A model generated the notes under the pieces. The model saw only the letters and a program-made list of their open reading frames with translations. It made no database searches and was not told the DNA's origin. DNA of 64,000 nt, from contig NC_081409.1 of assembly GCF_030272615.1 (NCBI RefSeq), forward strand, positions 915,721,340-915,785,339, given 5' to 3'. Below are positions 12,001 to 23,381 of the stretch, piece after piece. Numbering within the stretch: the stretch's first letter is position 1; every line of letters starts with the position of its first letter. This stretch comes from Cryptomeria japonica (lineage: Eukaryota; Streptophyta; Pinopsida; Cupressales; Cupressaceae). The position numbers and the translations under genes are program-made.

Positions 12001-15000
12001 GCCATGGATAACAGAGAAGTACCTGTGATAGGTACAATGAGAGATGTAGAAGTAAAAATAGCTGCATTTCCTGAAGCTACTTACAAAATGGATGTTATTG
12101 TCACAGATACTAAACCCCACTATGGCATGTTACTTTCTAGGCAGTGGGCCGCAGCAGTGGGGGGAAATGTTCAATTGGATTTGTCTTATGCTACTATTCC
12201 TGTTGGTGGCAATAAGGTCAAACTATACAGGGAGCCACGAGCTCCTAAGGTAGTTGAAAATGTGGACCCTAGCATGCTTAACTATATGATTGATGTGGAT
12301 TTAGATAATTTCAGAATTCAGCCAGTATTACCTCAATTGAAGAACACTGACCCAATTGTAGTTGAGCTACAAGCACAGCAGTATGGATTGTGGCAAATGT
12401 ATTTCGATGGAGCTTGTTCCAAAGAAGGGTCTGGAGCAGGAGTTCTTTTTGTATCCCCATCAGGTATAACCTTTAAATATTCATTCTTATTGGCATTCCA
12501 ATGCACAAATAATACTGCAGAGTATGAAGCTCTGTTATTAGGACTTGAGGTTGCAAAAAGGCATGGAATCCGATTATTGAAAGTGATGGGCGATTCAGAG
12601 TTGGTTGTCTCTCAGGTAAGATCTAAGTATGCATCCAAGAATGATAAATTGAAGCAATATAAGCATGCTGTTTGGGATGTTATTGAATATTTTGATGCCT
12701 TTTCTATCAATTGGATAGAGCGAACAAGAAATATTATGGCAGATTTTTTAGCTAATGTTGCTTTAAAAAACGATGATGCAACACTAACCGGTATTTCTAC
12801 TGTGGAAATAAAAGCTAGGCCTACTATTCCTGATAATGTGTATAATTGGCAAGTTTTTGCTGATGATGAAGATATTCTTAGGTTCATCCAATGTGTTGAT
12901 GATTATGATGGACAAAAAATTGATTGTAATGCATTGGTGGAAGTAGTGGATGGCAGAGAGACAGTGTTTGGAAATGATATTGTCCAATTGGAAACCAACG
13001 AGATACCTAAAGGGTTGGTGGAGTTAGAAAGCATGTTTAGTTATAATGACAGTCATCTACACCAGCAATCTACCACCAAGTTAGAAGAATTAGAGGAGGT
13101 CAACTTGGGGACAGAATCATCCCCCAAGTTGGTATATATTGGAAAGAAGCTACCTCCTCATGTTAGGACTAACCTAATTAGTTTACTGAAAAGGTATAAG
13201 CATGTCTTTGCTTGGTCTTATGAAGATCTAAAGGCGTATAGACAAGATCTTTTTCAGCATGAAATTCCCTTACTTCCAGATGCTAAGCCTTTTAGACAGA
13301 AACAGAGACCTATTAACCCCTTGTTAGAAACAAAAATGCAACAAGAGTTGACTAAATTGAGAGAAGGGGGGATTATCAAACCAATCAGACATTCTTCATG
13401 GGTTTCTAATTTGGTCCCAGTGAGAAAAAAGAATGGAGACATCAGATTGTGTGTTGATTTTAGGAACCTTAATGTTGCCTCTTTAAAAGATAATTATTCA
13501 TCCCCAAATATGGAAGCAATGCTACAAAGAGTGACAGGATGTGATCTTTTATCCATGATGGATGGTTTCTCAGGTTACAATCAAGTGTTAGTAAAGGAGT
13601 CAGAACAGTTCAAAACAGCTTTTACTACCCCATGGGGAACTTATGTGTATGTGAGAATGCCGTTCGGATTGAAAAATGCAGGGGCTACATTTCAAAGAGC
13701 TATGGATGTGGCTTTTAAGGAATTCATTAACATTATTATGGTGGTTTACCAAGATGATTTAACTTGTTTCTCAAAGAGAGCTGATGATCACTGTGGACAT
13801 TTAGAGAAAGTGTTTGATAAGGCTTTGGAATTTGGTGTATCACTGAATCCCAAGAAATGTCACTTTGGGGTCACTGAAGGAAAATTATTGGGACACATAG
13901 TCTCCAAGGAAGGAATAAGAATAGACCCTGAGAGAATTGAAGCAATCAACAAGGTGTCTGAACCAAAGAATGTGAAAGGAATCCAGTCCTTTTTAGGCAG
14001 AGTGAATTTTGTCAGGAGATTCATTGCGAACTTTGCTGAGATAGTGAAGCCTATTGTCAAGTTGCTCAAGAAGGACGCAAAGTTTCATTGGGATCAGGAA
14101 GCCTCAAAAGCTTTTAATGAGATTAAAAAAGCAATCCAGGAAGCACCAGTGTTGAAGTCTCCGGATTATGGTAAGCCTTTTTCTCTGTTTTCTTTTGCTT
14201 CATATCACACAGTGGCTGCAGTATTATTGCAAAAGGATAATGAGGGATATGAACATCCCATAGCTTTCTATAGCAAATCTTTGCAAGCGGCAGAATTAAA
14301 ATATGAAACCATGGAGAAACAAGCTTACGCCTTGGTTAAAGCTGTTAAAGCCTTTAGGCCATATTTGGTGAATGCAAATGTCACTGCCTATGTTCCACAT
14401 GCTGCAGTTAAAGATATTTTGTCTCAATCTGAGGTCACTGGGAAGAGATGTAGGTGGATCAATAGAATTCAAGAATTTAATCTGGAGATAAAGATTACTA
14501 AACTGGTGAGAGGGTTAGGTTTGGCTAAGCTCATGACTGAGTCAAATCTTATGAATGTTGAAGTACAGAATGTTGAGGTTAAGGATACTCTGGTTACTAG
14601 TATTGAGAGACAACCATGGTACACAGAGATAGTCCAAGTATTGAAAGGTAATACGCTATCAGAGGGAATGACACACAACCAGAAGAGAACTTTGAAGCTC
14701 AAGTCCCAGAAATATGTCCTCATCCAGGGCGATCTTTATTGGAGACAAAGAGATGGGGAGTTGCTACTGTGTTTGGATGAATTTCAAGCTAGACGGGTGT
14801 TGAATGAAATGCATGACGGAGTATGTGGAGGTCACTACTCAGCTAAGACTACTGCTGGTAAAATAATACGGGCTGGGTACTATTGGCCTACCTTGTTTAA
14901 AGATACTCATGTATATGTTCGAAGATGTGATTCATGTCAGAGATTTTCTTCTAAGTTCAAGTATGGAGGAGCCCTACCACTAAATCCAGTCTCTGTAGAA

Positions 15001-15873
15001 GCTCCTTTTGTCCAATGGGGTATTGATTTTATTGGAGAAATTGCTGAGAAGTTAGGAAGAGGTCATGGATGGATTATAGTGGCCACAGATTATTTTACTA
15101 AATGGATAGAAGCTATTCCCACAAGAAGAGCTACTAGTAAAATTGTTATTGATTTCTTGATGGATAATATTGTGACTAGATTTGGAACACCTGCAAAATT
15201 GGTAATGGATAATGCTATGTGTTTTAGATCAGAAGAATTTGTAGGCTTTTGCAATAGTCATGGTATACTTATGTCATACTCATCACCTTATCACCCTCAA
15301 GGGAATGGACAAGCAGAATCTAGCAACAAAAGCTTGCTAAATATCATCAAGAAGATCCTAGAAGAAAACAAAAGATCTTGGGATCAAAAGTTGAAATTAG
15401 CTCTGTGGGCAGATAGAATAACAATTAAAAAATCCATTGGAATGTCACCTTTTGAGTTGGTTTATGGTACCCAAGCCAGATTACCAGTAAATAACCTTCT
15501 TCCAGTGTATAAATTTTTGTAGGAAGAGGACATGGAAATATCTGAACCAATGGAAAGCAGAATGATCCAAATTGTAGAGGTGGAAGAGCTTAGAACCTCT
15601 GCTCATAAGAAAAATCAAAAGCTCCAGCTACAGTCAAAGTATCTTTTTGATAAAAGGACATCGTTAAGGAAGTTTCAAATTGATGACATGGTTCTTCAGT
15701 GGAATGCAAAAGGGCAAGATAAAGGAAAGCATAAGAAATTTGAATCACTCTGGATTGGCCCTTTTGTAATTTGTGACTTGAATGGTAAGGATTCATATTT
15801 TTTGAAGAATATGAATGATGAGATGCAGGAATTTCCAATGCATGGACGATTCCTGAAGCACTATTTCTCTTAA
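9028..15873 (+). pseudogene. Gag-pol region of the Tat-type element
   Basis: One very long frame covers nearly the whole interior. I prefer the ATG at 9028, because frame upstream of it runs back through the primer site. In order: coiled-coil segments (~9.46-9.65 and 9.82-9.96 kb); a retrotransposon gag domain (~10.19-10.76 kb, with DDARDWYRGLP); a zinc-knuckle-like CX2CX3HX4C (~11.05 kb); an aspartic protease with DSGAA (~11.91 kb); an archaeal-type RNase H (~12.39-12.77 kb); a reverse transcriptase with VYQDDL (~13.74 kb); the ordinary gypsy RNase H position, less conserved (~14.17-14.42 kb); and an integrase with an HHCC finger (~14.81-14.94 kb), a DDE core (~15.02-15.32 kb) and a C-terminal region up to 15.87 kb. 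The region looks almost whole, with about one break. Products would act in cytoplasmic particles and, for integrase, in the nucleus. Confidence 0.93.
12385..12780 (+). other. Archaeal-type RNase H domain between protease and RT
   Basis: YFDGACSKEGSGAG, NNTAEYEALLLGLEVA, GDSELVVSQV and NIMADFLANVAL give the four acidic positions of an active RNase H of the archaeal/plant type. It lies directly downstream of the protease and about 850 bp upstream of the RT core. In the Tat elements I know of, this extra domain follows the gypsy RNase H and precedes integrase. The order here is therefore unusual. It probably supplies the element's RNase H activity. Confidence 0.85.
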
Positions 15874-16368
15874 TGTCCATGCACAGTAGGTCCTTTGTTT
15901 GTATATATTTTGTTTTTTTTCCTATTTTCCTGGTTTTGGTCTGTGTTTTGGTCTGTTTCTCCAGAATTTATGTGTTTTCTTGTGTTGATCTCGCAATCAA
16001 CCATCCCCAATCAGAGCCGCTGTTATCACTGTTTTTAAAATTGGGTTCTTTCCCCATAATTGGCTATGGTTCTTTGAAAATATTCGTAGGGTGTGGCCCC
16101 AAATGCTTCAGCTTTATTCTAAACCTAGAGGGTTTAAGGTTGTTCTAAGTTTTAGGCTTTATCTTTTGTATTAGGTCCCCTGGTTTCTATTCCGTCGTTA
16201 CTTTATTTCACTTAAGTCATGGGTCACGGGGTCATAAGAAGTGTCCCCCCTTGCTATTTACCTAGGCGGTTATGTTGGTTATTTGAAAAATTTTCGCCTT
16301 TTATTATTTCCTTCTAAAGTGTCGGGCCCAGTAAACACCGATCGACTTGGGGAAAGATCCGACGGTCG

Positions 16369-17249
16369 GCGCTATTTCGCAAGGGTGAGGTGCTCGCCTT
16401 TTAAGGCCGCGAAATAGCGAGGACGAATATCAGCCGTCCATGTGTCATGCGGAGAAAGTAAAGGTTGCGGCCGTCAAAGAAGGTAGGGCCCCCCTACATG
16501 GTCTTCTCTGGCGTATTAGAGGGCAGCACGTGGCACAGGTCGCCACAGTCAGCATGTTAAGATTAAGGATCAAAAGTGGGCCCCAAAGATGAGTCAGCTC
16601 ACAGGTGGAAGTGACCTGGCAGGGACAGCTCTTACAATTCATTGAGACCCCGTGGCTCCTTCCAGCGAATGAAAAGTCGACAGGTCAGCTTCGAAGATGA
16701 CAGGGCGCTAGGTGTCCGTGGCGTGTCCGTGGGCCCACCTCTTCTGAAAGCTCCTAACAGGGTTTAAATGCTGAGCAAGTTGAGATAGGATCTAACGGCT
16801 CGCGCTATTTCGCAGGGGTAAGATGCCCACTTTTTAAGGCTGCGAAATAGCGAAAGTTAACCTGGACCGTCCACGTGTCTTGATGACACGCGGTCTAAAA
16901 GGAAGCTGTGGGTCCCTATAGTGTATGCTTGACAAATGAAAATGTGACAGGTCGGCTCCGAAGATGACAAGGAGCCAGGTGTCCATGGCGTGTCCGTGGG
17001 CCCACCATTTCTGAGATAGACCTGTCGAGACTGAAGTGGGGCCCCCATGGCTCTACTTCCGGCAAGTGACAGAGCGACAAATCAGCACAGTGGATGACTA
17101 GATGCCAGATGTCACTGACGACACAGCGGGCCCACCATTCCTGAGGACTTTTTCGAAGGATTAAAAGGTGATCAACTTGAAAGATGATCCAACGGTCCGC
17201 GCTATTTCGCAGGGGTAAGCTGCTCACTTTTTAAGGCCGCGAAATAGCG
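16369..17249 (+). repeat. Three hairpin-bearing repeats in U3 of the 3' LTR
   Basis: Copies of the three 11-bp-arm hairpins of the 5' LTR, at 16369-16419, 16802-16852 and 17199-17249. All six stems in the window keep both arms intact. Confidence 0.75.
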
Positions 17250-17321
17250 AGAGTTAATGAGAGCCGTCCACATGTCACGATGATGACATGGCAAAAAGGG
17301 TAAAACATGGGCCCACCACAG

Positions 17322-17327
17322 TATAAA
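17322..17327 (+). promoter_or_regulatory. Putative LTR TATA box (3' LTR)
   Basis: Identical copy of the TATAAA box at 3750-3755. In the 3' LTR it would drive outward transcription through the LTR coding region and towards 22.4 kb. Inference only. Confidence 0.45.
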
Positions 17328-17825
17328 GAGCGACATTCAGCCAGTATCAAAACAAAATGTGAGAGGATTTTCTAAGCCAACGGTCGGATGCCGCGTGGTA
17401 TTATGCAGCCAATAAAAAGACAGGACTTAGACTAAGGACAAAGCCGTCAAAATGAAATTCACAGAGAGACACTTGCAGAAAGACTGCGACCCGTTGGAGC
17501 TAAAATATGAATTCTTGTATGAATTCGATTTTGAAGGGACGGCCAAAGCATGCGGAATCAATGTTATAGTTAAGGCCCAGAGTACAAGCATTTGATTTCC
17601 TAACAACCAAGTAAGGGTACCTTTTAAAAGGATTTTTGCAAAGGAAGCAAACGCAGAGTTATCTTTTACAAATACAGAGAAGGCAAATTGGTTGCAGGGC
17701 GAATTTCTTCAAGCGAGCATCAGGTTCTTTCTTATTTTGCAGCCATTCTTGTGTTGTAATAAGTGAAATTGTTCTCATATAACAGAAGTGTTTTCAGAAG
17801 TGATATTCATCTTGTGGTATTGCAA

Positions 17826-20800
17826 ATGGCTCCTAAAAGAGAATTTTCTGGTAAAGTTGATTATCTGGAAAGAAGTGTGTGTGACGACTTTTTAGAATAG
17901 TTGACGCTGTCAACTAACCAGGCATCTAAGGCCAAAGAGTTAGTACCCAGGGCTCCCCGTCTGAAGATTGGAGAAGGATTATATGACAAGGGTAATTGGT
18001 GAAGAGACCCGCAGGTGGGACTGTCTGGGTTGGGGTTATTTAAAGTCGGTTTTGGAATGAGGAATTCTCCTGCTCCTCAAAATAGCATTTGGGAATTAGA
18101 TGTTGGGAGATTGGTAGTCCCAGGGGTGTTCATGGATACAGATTTGTTAACCCAAATGGCATTAAATTATGATTCAGTTACCAGGTGTATCCGGGATGTG
18201 AATGGGAAAACCCTCGTGGAGATAAATGCGGAAGAGTTGAGAACAGCATTCGGGCTTAGTGAGTTTACCAATTTCTTGGAACCTATAAACTTCACACAAT
18301 TAGCTCAGATATACAGGGCACAGAGGACTCATCTCAGGAATGGGCCTCTCAAAGAACTTTTTCTGAAAGTAGGAGGGTTAGCAGTTGTAGGGCCTAATAC
18401 ACAAGAGCCTTTTTCATTAAGTGTGTTTACCTTGAGGGCAAAAGGGATGTATTGGGCACTTTGCCAAGTTCTGGGAGAGGATGCCGAATCTAATATGCCA
18501 AATCATTATTTGTTAATGATTGTTCAAATTCTGAATCCTTCTCTTGCTATTACATTTGATTATGCTTCCTATATTGCTGATGCTATCCATGGAGGATTGA
18601 TAGGGATAAAGAATGGAAAGGTGGATAGGCCATTTGGGTGGTATTCACTATTGATGCACCTCTTCCTCTTCAAAGGTGGAGATTATTTCGCCAGTGGAAT
18701 GGACCTGGTAAAAGAAAAGGAGGGAGAAAAGATGCCGGTACAATTATGGAGTACTGTATTGTCATGGGATAGAGAGGATACAAGTTTTCTAAAGTTTGAT
18801 AAATATTTTGCATCCAAGATAAGGACTCTCCTTTGCTCTGACAATCCAAGAGTCCCCAAGGTTCTTCTGGAATTCTTAAGACCAAAAGAATTCGCAGAGA
18901 GTATCAAGATAGTTCATAACTGGGGTGATATGTACTTGTATCCAGTTTCCACAGTTTTTAGAGTCTTTGGTTTCAGAGGCACCCCATTTTTGTTACCATA
19001 CCAGGTCCCCCTCAAAGTGGGAATAGCTGAGATTCTCAGACAAATTGGTGACTTGCAAGAGGCAGAGTTAACAGGCAGAGGTAAAGGGACTATTTTCCCT
19101 ACAGCTACAGTAGCCCACCAATTTATAATCACCAAGGGAGGCTGGAAATGTTTTGAGGATTTCCTCAAACCCTACCATTTGTCCACTGCAGTGTCTAGAT
19201 GTGCTGATCCGGAGGACTTCTACAATGGTGTATTCTGGAAGAAAGTAGCATGCAGAGGTAGGCCTCATCAATTCCACTTTCCTGAAGACCTCATCAGGAA
19301 TGAATTTGATTTGGATGAACAGGAGTTAAGGAAGGAAAAGTGGGTGGCTTACAGGAAGGCCCTGGATTTTGTGCATCAATTTGATGCTAGTTATGACCCA
19401 TTGTCTAGCTTCTTCCCATTGGAAGAAAAGATAAAATTTTTGATTATTTGTTTTGAGGATGTGATGCAGACAATAAAGGAGAAAAGGGAAGTTGTAATTA
19501 AAAACAACCCTGAGAAAGCAAGAATGATTTTGGGGAAATCAGCTCCCACTAAAGCCATCCCTCCTGGTGATTACACCCTACATAAGAAAGCAGGTTACAG
19601 TGTGTTGGTTTCTGTAACAAGGGAACCCTCTTCATCTAAAGGGAAGAGGAAAGCACATGAAGTCATTGACATCCAAGACAGCCCAAAGAAGCAGAGGGTG
19701 GGGAAGGAAGTGCAATCAGATACACCCTTATATTCCCCATCCCAATCCCCTCTCCACATTGGAGATGAACAAGCAGCAACTGAATACCTCTCTCAGTTGG
19801 GCAGCTTGGGGGAGATTGCATATACATATGATGAAGTGGAAGAAGGGATGCCAGAGGAGCCCATTGAAGCACAAATGGACATCACTTCAACTGAACTCAA
19901 AGGCCAGGAGTGGGATCCTGAGATAAAGAAGGCCACTAGTGCCTTTCTAGCGGATGATAGTTTTGTCACATCTGAAGCATTCATGCAATTTATCTGGAAA
20001 CAACATATAGATAAGTATAATGCTAGATGTGAAACAAGAAAGGCAGAACAACCTGATAAAGATCCAGCCTCAGTGGAGGAAGAAATAAAACAGGAGATGA
20101 TGGAAGAATTCAAAACCATCACTCCTGAACAGGGAAGAGATTTAGTAGCACAAGCTGGAGTGCTCATTTTACCAGAATGGAATATTGCTGATGCTCTGGT
20201 GCTGGATGCAGTGAGAAAAGAAACCAAACCCATGGAAGGGGTTACATTCAGTAAAGACAATGCTGCTCTACTCATGTGGTCCCTTAAGAGAAATGAGGAC
20301 AAGAAGGGTAAAGACACCACAGGGACAAGTCACATTGGTGGATTGATGGTCAAGAGAGTAGAGAGTACAGGGGTAGTAGAGGCTGCTAGCACAGTGTTGG
20401 AGACTGCCAAATTTAGTGTTGCAGTAGCTGAGAAGGATGCTAAAGAAAAGGAAGCCCTCCAGCTCAAATTGGAAATAGTCTTGAAGGCTTATGACAGTGC
20501 CAAGGAGGAATTAAGAGGCAAGGAGAGTATTATTGCCAAATTGCAGAGCTAGTTAGCAAGACAACGTCAACAAGGTGAGTCTTCAACATTAATGATCACC
20601 TCTTCTCCTGCAAGACCTCCACCTACTAGCCCCATTATTGAGCTCCCACCATCTCTGCACCTTCCTGCTCTCAGATGATAGAGATAACTCCCCAAGAATT
20701 GGAGAGTCTTAAGCAAACTCAGGCCTATTATGCAGGGAAGTATGAAGAGAAAATAAAGGCAACAATCTCCAGTTTTGCAGACACTATAAATGCTTCACTC

Positions 20801-21469
20801 CTTCACAATAGTGTAGGAAAAGTCATGGAGATATGGACTGAGTTGAGATGAGATAAGGCCATCTTGACACCCATTTTTGACAGATGGAGGCCTAGGGAGC
20901 AGGATTTGGAGTTCATCTGTGTTTCCTGTGATGAAGCAAGGGCCAATCCCATTATAAAGGCTACTTCTGATGTTGCTAAAGTTTTAATGCAATTAGCTAC
21001 AGATGTAGATAATGTGGATAGAAAGGTAAATTTGTGCAAAAAGGAATACATTGATCAGGTTTTTGAGTTGCTCCCAGGAATTTTTGTTAATCCAGATCAG
21101 CTGAAAGACAAGCAGGTATGGCTTAGAGAGATGGATGCCAAGTTGTCAGCAAGGGTCAAAGGAATCATTGATCTCGATGACACCTCATTCTTTGTTCTAA
21201 CCATACAGGAAATAGAAAGAATTAAATCACACTACAGTTTTCTCAACTCCGAAGTCAACAAACTGAGGAATTCTTGGAAAAGGTTGACTAAGGTTAAAAG
21301 TGATGTGATTAATTTTGTATGGCCGACGGAGGAGATGTATAGTGAGTGGGGAGTTAAATATTCCACTCGAGATCCGGAGCAGTTAGAAAGCATCCTTGAA
21401 GAGCCAGAAGAGGTTGCAACTGAACAACTCGTCCAACAGACTGCTAAAGAAGCTGAAAAGAGTGCATAA
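17826..21469 (+). pseudogene. LTR-borne coding region, 3' LTR copy (unassigned protein, more open)
   Basis: Second copy of the LTR coding region, open over a longer continuous stretch than its twin (about 845 codons without interruption). Domain layout is as in the 5' copy: a globular N-terminal half, a basic nuclear-signal-like patch, an acidic middle, a coiled-coil-like tail and a separate helical C-terminal part with RVKGIIDLDDTSFFVLTI. Extra reading frames are known in Tat relatives such as Ogre, where they sit between LTR and gag. Placement inside the LTR, so that every copy carries two, is unusual. It could be a captured plant gene or an old element gene. It is broken, with a few changes. 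Confidence 0.7.
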
Positions 21470-22402
21470 CTGAAATTGTAACTTCTTCAATTTTTGAAGT
21501 AATTGTAACAAACTTTCCTTGAGAAGTCTGAAGCTTTGTGCATCCATATTGTTATAAATGGATACCAGGACTAGAGAGAAAGGGATCATCACAAAAATTT
21601 TGTAAGAAAACGCTGCAGAAATATTATCTGAGCTTTTCCAAAGATTAATGGAGAATCAGACTTTTATAAGATCTTTTTCAAATGAATATCAATATACAGA
21701 CCGTCAGTTTGGAATGAAAGCTTTGTGTCGTCTTCAATCTTGTCCTTGAGTTTATTTACTCTTTTTTCATTCAGAATAGTCTAGGATTTTTCTGTTTGAA
21801 TGAAATTGTAAGGCAATTTCAGTATGGGTGTTTCTAGCTTTTCTCTTTAGGAGGGAAATTAAACATGCATGACCACTCTACCAGTAAATACTTTAGGAGA
21901 AGCTTTGAATTTTGAGGGCCATAGTTTATTTTGAAGTGATTAAATTCTTGTTGATGTTAGGCATCTACAAGGATAAATGGAAACCAAGTTGATGGGAAGT
22001 ATAGAGATATTTTGTTTCAGGAGTTTTATTTGAGTTTGAGTGACTTTGTAGCCTTGGATAAAGCACTGGTATTAATCGAAGGCTGTTTATTGCATGCTTT
22101 GTTGATCAAATATGTTGAAGTTGAGTATTGTTTCATCCTTTGTTTTCAATTGTTTTTCAAGGTGAATGAATCCACTGGTTTCTGGACTGGTTTGCTGTGG
22201 ATTTGTTGCTTAAGAGTGTGGAGTTAATTCACAGAAGGTATACCCACCTGGGCTTAAAGAAAGGTCCGAAGTGTAGAAGGTCTAACCAAACCTTGTCATA
22301 TGTTGTCTCTAGAATCCCTTTATCCTTAATGTCTCCTCGGCACTCATTTTAGATTGTATTATTTTAAGGGCATTGAAGGGAAATCAGATTTTGAGAACAA
22401 CA

Positions 22403-22407
22403 ACTTG
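22403..22407. repeat. Target-site duplication, right copy
   Basis: ACTTG follows the last base of the 3' LTR and matches 2443-2447. The pre-insertion locus therefore read ...CCTTTTG-ACTTG-TCCTTC.... Confidence 0.93.
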
Positions 22408-23381
22408 TCCTTCACCCATTTTGGTTATTTCTATTCACTATCTTCTCTCTCAACCAGTAAGGGTTGCTCAATTCCTCTAAGCAAAGGAGGACATTCCATG
22501 GAAGATGTTTGTGGTAATTGGACAACCAACTAGATACCCATCCATGCGCATTTTGCAGTGTCTTTCTCATCTGGATCAAAATAGTTATTATCTTTCACAT
22601 TTTTAATATACTAAAAAATATATGTTGTCGTAATTTTAAAAAACCACATATATGCTACCAAGCAATAACCAAATGTATATCACCATAAGTTTTTATAGTT
22701 TAAACCTTTGATTATGGTTGTTAAAAATATGTTTAAGCATTGATTATTTCTTCAATAATGTTGTACATACAAATTGTCTCAAGAATATAATTGACAATAG
22801 TGGAAATGGTCTTCAAAACATCACTAAGAGAACTCTTTACAATAGTAAAAATACTTTACAACATCAGTAAGAGAATTTTTATAAATATATTTCTAAGGGT
22901 TCCTAGATGATAAAACAATCATTCAACTAAAGTATTTCAAAATCAATAAGAAGTTTAAGTACCCAAGGTCAATCTTAATACATATGATTTTGCATCAATA
23001 AACATTGTCTCTTATATCCTTACCTTAATCTTGAGCTTTGTCATACAATACATGTATATCACCTAGTGACAGTATAGAATCCATATCTACATAAGACCTC
23101 ATGCTAATATAGTCATGTAGAAAATATAGTCATAAATCACTTTTGTAGGTTTGAGAGGACTAATGGTTTCATACATAAAAAAAATAAACATAAAAATTTA
23201 TACATAGAGTCTTATTCACTATAATAATTTTCAATATCCTCCAATTTGACTAATTGGATATTGACTGTGCATTTGAATTATGTTTATAAGATGCCTAAAA
23301 TAACATTATAGAATTCCAAAGTCTTAAAAATTCTTATAGTACACAACTAAACAAGTGTTATGCCACTATCCTATGTGTTTA
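22408..23381. other. AT-rich flank between element and repeat copy B, no gene seen
   Basis: About 975 bp of AT-rich sequence with no open frame of coding character. It is the right-hand continuation of the site in which the Tat-type element landed. Only 75 bp (2369-2443) of that pre-insertion spacer lies on the left side. Confidence 0.6.

Larger units (their letters stand above)
2448..22402 (+). mobile_element. Ty3/gypsy Tat-type LTR retrotransposon, near-complete fossil (~20 kb)
   Basis: The element runs from TGTTATCACTG at 2448 to ...GAGAACAACA at 22402, with TG/CA ends and the 5-bp target duplication ACTTG on both sides. Its parts in order are: a 6,383-bp 5' LTR, a primer-binding site, gag, protease, an RNase H, reverse transcriptase, a second RNase H, integrase and a 6,382-bp 3' LTR. 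Dual RNase H domains and a tRNA-Arg-like primer site are known marks of the Tat/Ogre branch of plant gypsy elements. By eye the LTRs differ at about 50 sites (~0.8%), and about 0.4% outside one divergent tract. At an assumed conifer rate of about 1e-9 per site per year, that is an insertion of a few million years or less. The internal coding region appears to have about one break; the LTR-borne coding region has a few. I see no clear purine run directly before the 3' LTR. Confidence 0.95.
16021..22402 (+). repeat. 3' LTR (6,382 bp) of the Tat-type element
   Basis: Near-identical copy of 2448-8830 with the same ends. The offset from the 5' LTR is 13,573 bp over most of the length. Differences are unevenly spread. 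About half of those I counted fall in roughly one kilobase of the distal coding part (about 20.6-21.6 kb), while the rest of the LTR is about 0.4% divergent. Confidence 0.95.
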
